Positions 22,705 to 26,362 of a stretch of 26,362 nt of DNA are shown here, one piece after another; position 1 is the first letter of the stretch, and each line of letters starts with the position of its first letter. Source of the stretch: Stereum hirsutum FP-91666 SS1 (Eukaryota > Basidiomycota > Agaricomycetes > Russulales > Stereaceae); NCBI RefSeq assembly GCF_000264905.1, contig NW_006763152.1, positions 292,295 to 318,656 on the forward strand. The letters are read 5' to 3'. A model generated the notes under the pieces. It ran no database searches and was not told the DNA's origin. It saw only the letters and a list, made by a program, of their open reading frames with translations. The position numbers and the translations under genes were made by a program.

Positions 22705-22872
22705 ATGGACATCATAGAGATTCTGATCTTCTGCATCTTCAGAGGCACCATCTTCTATATACTCGTGAAAGGCGTCATCGCGATCTCGCGCCCCGTCTAC
22801 GTCCGCTGGCGCAAACTCACCTACAGTGTCGGCTCAGATGGTCGACCGCTGGTTACATACGAGACGAAGTAG
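22705..22872 (+). CDS. Very small single-pass membrane protein (copy C)
   Basis: 55 residues, from ATG at 22705 to TAG at 22870-22872. A hydrophobic helix (IIEILIFCIF..TIFYILVKGVIAI) is followed by a basic patch and RKLTYSVGSDGRPLVTYE. The latter has the spacing of the motif seen in copies A and B. The same frame stays open after the TAG for 81 more codons, to 23113-23115. The reading could therefore be a short complete protein, a longer one cut by a nonsense change, or a spliced one using a donor at the AAGTAG. Function unknown. Confidence 0.45.
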   Translation: MDIIEILIFCIFRGTIFYILVKGVIAISRPVYVRWRKLTYSVGSDGRPLVTYETK

Positions 22873-23115
22873 TTGGGGTATATGACGCGCGAGGAAGAGG
22901 GAGAGGAAAAAAAGATGGTAATGGCAGTAGGGATTGCGGCGGAACGAGTACATACAAACTGGATCAAGGGTAGCACTGGGAATGTGAGGAATATGGGCTA
23001 CGGTCGTGCCGTTCACTCATGCGTGAGCTCGGGCGCGAGTTATCGTGATTATTGGAGTTCGTCTCCGTCTCGGGCGGAACGTCCATATGAAGAGAGGGCC
23101 AGATTCGTTCGATAG

Positions 23116-23885
23116 GATGACACGCACGCAGGAAGTGGACGATTCTCTGGCGAGCCAGCCTGTGAAAGTTTGTCAGCCAGGAAGTGGAGGTTCTGCGGGC
23201 AGTACTAATGGAACGCCGAGGAGACGATCGGAAAGACTGGCGGCGAAGGCAGCTCGCAGTCGTTGAACTATTTCTTGTGTATGTTTACCAGTATGTACCA
23301 GTGCAGCTAGTGTTTGCCATGGCTAAATGTATTGTTCGTGTGGCAGAATGTTACTTGTGTACACATGAACCCTCGTTCATAGGTAGCTGTGGTTCCAACA
23401 CAGGCGTTGATTGCGGTCTAGCTTTGCGACTTGATGCAAAAGGGCGCCACGGAGACTTCGACAGTGATTGAGGAAACCGATTTCCCCAAGGTATGCTTAC
23501 TGCAGGGTTTGTATGGGAACAACGAGGTAGTGCGAGACGCGGATGGTCATCAAATTTTCGCTTCCTCCAGATCAGCTGATATCCGTTTAGCCCGTTTGTC
23601 AAAGTCTCAGTAAATGATTGGTGTATCCGTGGTCATTCATCTGTCACTTCAGCGCTGACCGATGTACGACCTGCCTCCGTAGGGTCTTCTGTTCCAGATT
23701 ATCGTAAGGTGATGTGAACTGTGAAACGAGGGTCTATCAAATTAGCCTCTAGTTCAGAACGGATCTATATACAACTCAGCTGATGGCCATCAGCCGCAAC
23801 GAAACGGAGCTCACTCCTGCGGATAACTACCTCTTAATTGAGATCTTGCCTGTCGCTCTATTTGCGTCAACCTCTCTCAATCAAT
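23116..23885. other. Gene-free stretch upstream of the methyltransferase pseudogene
   Basis: A plus-strand frame ending at 23266 finishes with a basic segment (GTPRRRSERLAAKAARSR) that looks like a nuclear or AT-hook-like tail. It could be a terminal exon of the small gene at 22705, but no clean splice links them. The rest is featureless. Confidence 0.3.
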
Positions 23886-25614
23886 ATGGCTACATCCACA
23901 CTTTCCCGACTTTCTAAGCTCATCGCAGAGTCAGTGGCTACTATAGAGGCCAGTTGTGCTGCACGGAGTGTTGAAGTTCCCAGCATTGATTCCGCATTCA
24001 CTCCTGGGTCCGAAGCATTCCGCATGGACCCCACTGTTGCTCAAGCCATAAATATCGTGACTGCGTCTGCGTATCAGATAGCAGCTCTCCTGGAACCTCC
24101 GCCGGTCCGTCTCTCATATCGCATCCGGTGTGCATGCATATGTTTTCACTACACTTCTTACTCTGACATCGCGGTACTTTGAAGCACTACAAAGCGATTG
24201 CTCTTGGGGCTCTCCTCGAGACGAACACTGTCGAGATCCTGCGGGAGGCGGGACGAAATGTACGTGTTTCCTTGTTGTAGCTTCTCCAGAAATACTGGCC
24301 GATACCCTACGAAGGGTACTCATGTAGTTGAGATAGCGAAGAGGAATCAACTAGACCCCAAAAAGAACGGTAAGACCCCTTTTACTATGCTCTCAGTTAA
24401 TATTTACTCACGCATGCACAGCTCGTTTACATCGCAACCTCTCCACGTACTACATGTTTCGGGAAGGGAGCCGGATGTCTTTGCAAACACTCGTATATCG
24501 GCAATGCTTGACACAAAGGGAAGTCTGTTGATGAACCTCTCGCTAGGTGTGTTCCATCTTTTTCGATGTTTTTAGTAGAAATATAGCTGATGAAGGAACA
24601 TTGTAGACCCCGGGACAGGCACGTAGGCACCTCCGGGTTTGTCGCTTTCATTGAGCATATGTATGTTGTATTTCAGCATACTCCATATTTTCTCGGGTTT
24701 GACGTCCTCACAATTAGCCTGGACGAGGGATGGATGGGAGCAACCTCCGCCGTCACGACTCTTCGTGATCCAAAGACTCGCTTTTCCGGGGATCCCACTG
24801 ATGCGCCGCTGGCTCGTACCATAGGTTCGAATGTCCCTTTCTGGGTCTGGATCGAACAGCCAGACCAAGAAATGCGTCTTCAGCGTTTTGGAATTGCTAT
24901 GCAGGGAGTGGCTGCGATGCAGCCTGCAGCGGCTGCTCTTGATCGTGGTATGCCTCGAGCATATTTTCTTCCCGTCATTTTTATACTCGATGCTCATGGA
25001 ACATCACTCACAGGCTTTGACTGGGAAATTCTCGGAGTGGAAGATGTGGTGGTCGATGTTGGAGCCGGAGTCGGCGCCGTCCCTCTCGCGCTTGCAAAGT
25101 CGTATCCGTCCCTGAAGATTGTTGTTCAGGACCGTGACACCGTCACCGCACAGGCAAATGGGGTGTGTGCAGTCTAGCAATGTGTGAAGCAATTAATTCA
25201 TAACACTAACCAATATTCAATGATTTGGGCTAAGGAGCTTCCCGAAGCTGTTCGGTCCGGGAGAGTCAAGTTGCAAGGTAATCTTTCCCTCCATCCGCTG
25301 TCTGTCACTTTCTGCCTGATTTTAATCCTTCCTTAGGTCACGACTTCTATACGCCGCAACCCGTGAAAGGAGCGAGTGTATTCCTCCTCAAGCAGATTCT
25401 ACATGACTGGTCCGACAGTTATGCGATCACGATACTGAAATAGCTGCGGGTGGCCGCGACACCGGACACAAAGCTCGTGGCTATGGAGAGCATCGTGCAT
25501 TATGCCTGCCGCGAGCCCCGAACTGTCAATACAGTTGTAATTCCTGGGGCTGTACCTCATGAGGCCCACGAACCCCTTCTCGCCAATTTTGGCCCAATGG
25601 GATGGCCCTTCTAG
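23886..25614 (+). pseudogene. SAM-dependent O-methyltransferase pseudogene
   Basis: Exon-like blocks: 23886-24104, 24185-24259, 24315-24369, 24422-24546, 24607-24660, 24718-24947, 25014-25162, 25235-25277, and 25337 onward, with introns mostly 50-80 nt. The N-terminal winged-helix dimerisation part is visible. The Rossmann core is visible too, with VVVDVGAGVGAVPLALA as SAM motif I, and KGASVFLLKQILHDWSD contains the His usual for the catalytic base. Lesions: near 24465 the frame changes within MFREG/EPDVFANTRIS; near 24612 a second shift is needed between the DP and RHVGTSGFVAF parts; TAG at 25441-25443 replaces an expected Gln codon in ILK-x-LRVAATP. The C-terminus then stops at 25612-25614, well short of the usual length of about 460. 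Intact relatives methylate small phenolic or secondary-metabolite hydroxyls. This copy is unlikely to be active. Confidence 0.8.
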
Positions 25615-26362
25615 TAATGCTGCTGTACAGGCGAATACTGCCATAAATATGTATACGTGTACCCGTCACTTGAGCATGGGCAAACATCAGCAAGGCCGCA
25701 TCTGGCTAAACCTAGCTATTTCGGTCTATTCGGTCTCCCAGGAGACACGAATAGATCATTTGACAGGATCTATTCATCATGGACCTGCCTTTAGCTAGAC
25801 ATGTTCGGATTCTGGTAGACGCAGGATAGAGGGCGGTAGAGCACGATAGACCGCGAGGTTTTTGTCGTGGATCATGCCATGGAGCTCGATGGGTTTCACT
25901 CGGACTGCTCAGTTTGGGTGGCAAAATGTATTTTATTGCAGAATATACATAATAACTACACGAGCAGACTGGCTGTACAATAATGTATAGACTAGCGAAC
26001 TAGCACAAACCTCTCGAAGGTACTACATGTGTAGCGAGGAACCTTTGTCTCTGAATCTATGAATGTCGACCTATGAAATGATCTGAATGGAACAGTGCAC
26101 AGAAATCAGCCACGTACATAAACATTCCGGGAATCAGAGACGAGACTCACAAAAAGCAGGTGACAAGTGCCGAGCAGGCAACCTGTCTATCTGAAACGCA
26201 AACAAGGATGTCAGTGTGGGAAGTGGAAATGATGCGACTGATGCGGGGAAGCCTCTCACCCTGCGCGACTTAACGCCGTAACGGGCCCCTCAATGACCGC
26301 TGGGAAGTTGGCGAGGTCACAGAGCGGGTAAGAGCAGGGGATAAGGCTGAAAATAGATATGG
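25615..26362. other. Gene-free end of the window
   Basis: No recognisable gene, RNA or repeat. Decayed continuation of the methyltransferase could extend a little way in, but no family motif is readable after 25614. Confidence 0.4.

Overview
This window looks like nuclear DNA of a filamentous basidiomycete, most likely an Agaricomycete. The genes carry many short introns, mostly 52-85 nt, with gt..ag ends. The protein families also point there: a C14 caspase-domain protein with the C-terminal module common in mushroom-forming fungi, and an AIM9-like phosphotransferase with the FNYTSGRW..YND motif. All exon joins below were worked out by hand from splice signals, reading frame and remembered family motifs. 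No alignment was run.

Layout. Bases 1-3020 hold no gene I recognise, only G-rich tandem repeats, dyad-rich spacers and a short CT-rich duplication. A TATA box at 3021 precedes an 8-exon caspase-domain gene (3133-6017, +). Next come a 271-bp element with perfect 26-bp terminal inverted repeats (6380-6650), a 26-A homopolymer and an intronless tRNA-Phe(GAA) (6876-6948). A 7-exon nicotinamide riboside kinase gene (7241-8730, -) follows, including a 12-nt exon. It is divergent from an AIM9-like phosphotransferase gene (9423-11245, +) that has a GC-AG intron and an in-frame TAG ahead of its catalytic motifs. An ankyrin-repeat gene (11503-13782, -) converges on that one. A soluble fumarate reductase fused to cytochrome b5 lies at 17205-19395 (-). 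Three short single-pass membrane proteins lie at 15333-15851 (+), 20317-20655 (-) and 22705-22872 (+). They share a tail motif next to the membrane and may be paralogues. An O-methyltransferase pseudogene with several lesions lies at 23886-25614 (+).

No operon-like or pathway cluster is evident. NAD+ salvage (the kinase) and fumarate reduction (the flavocytochrome) are both redox-related, but their proximity need not mean anything. The most unusual feature is the possible family of small membrane proteins around the fumarate reductase gene. Two other genes (the phosphotransferase and the methyltransferase) appear broken, and the end of the third small membrane protein is ambiguous. Part of this could be sequencing error.
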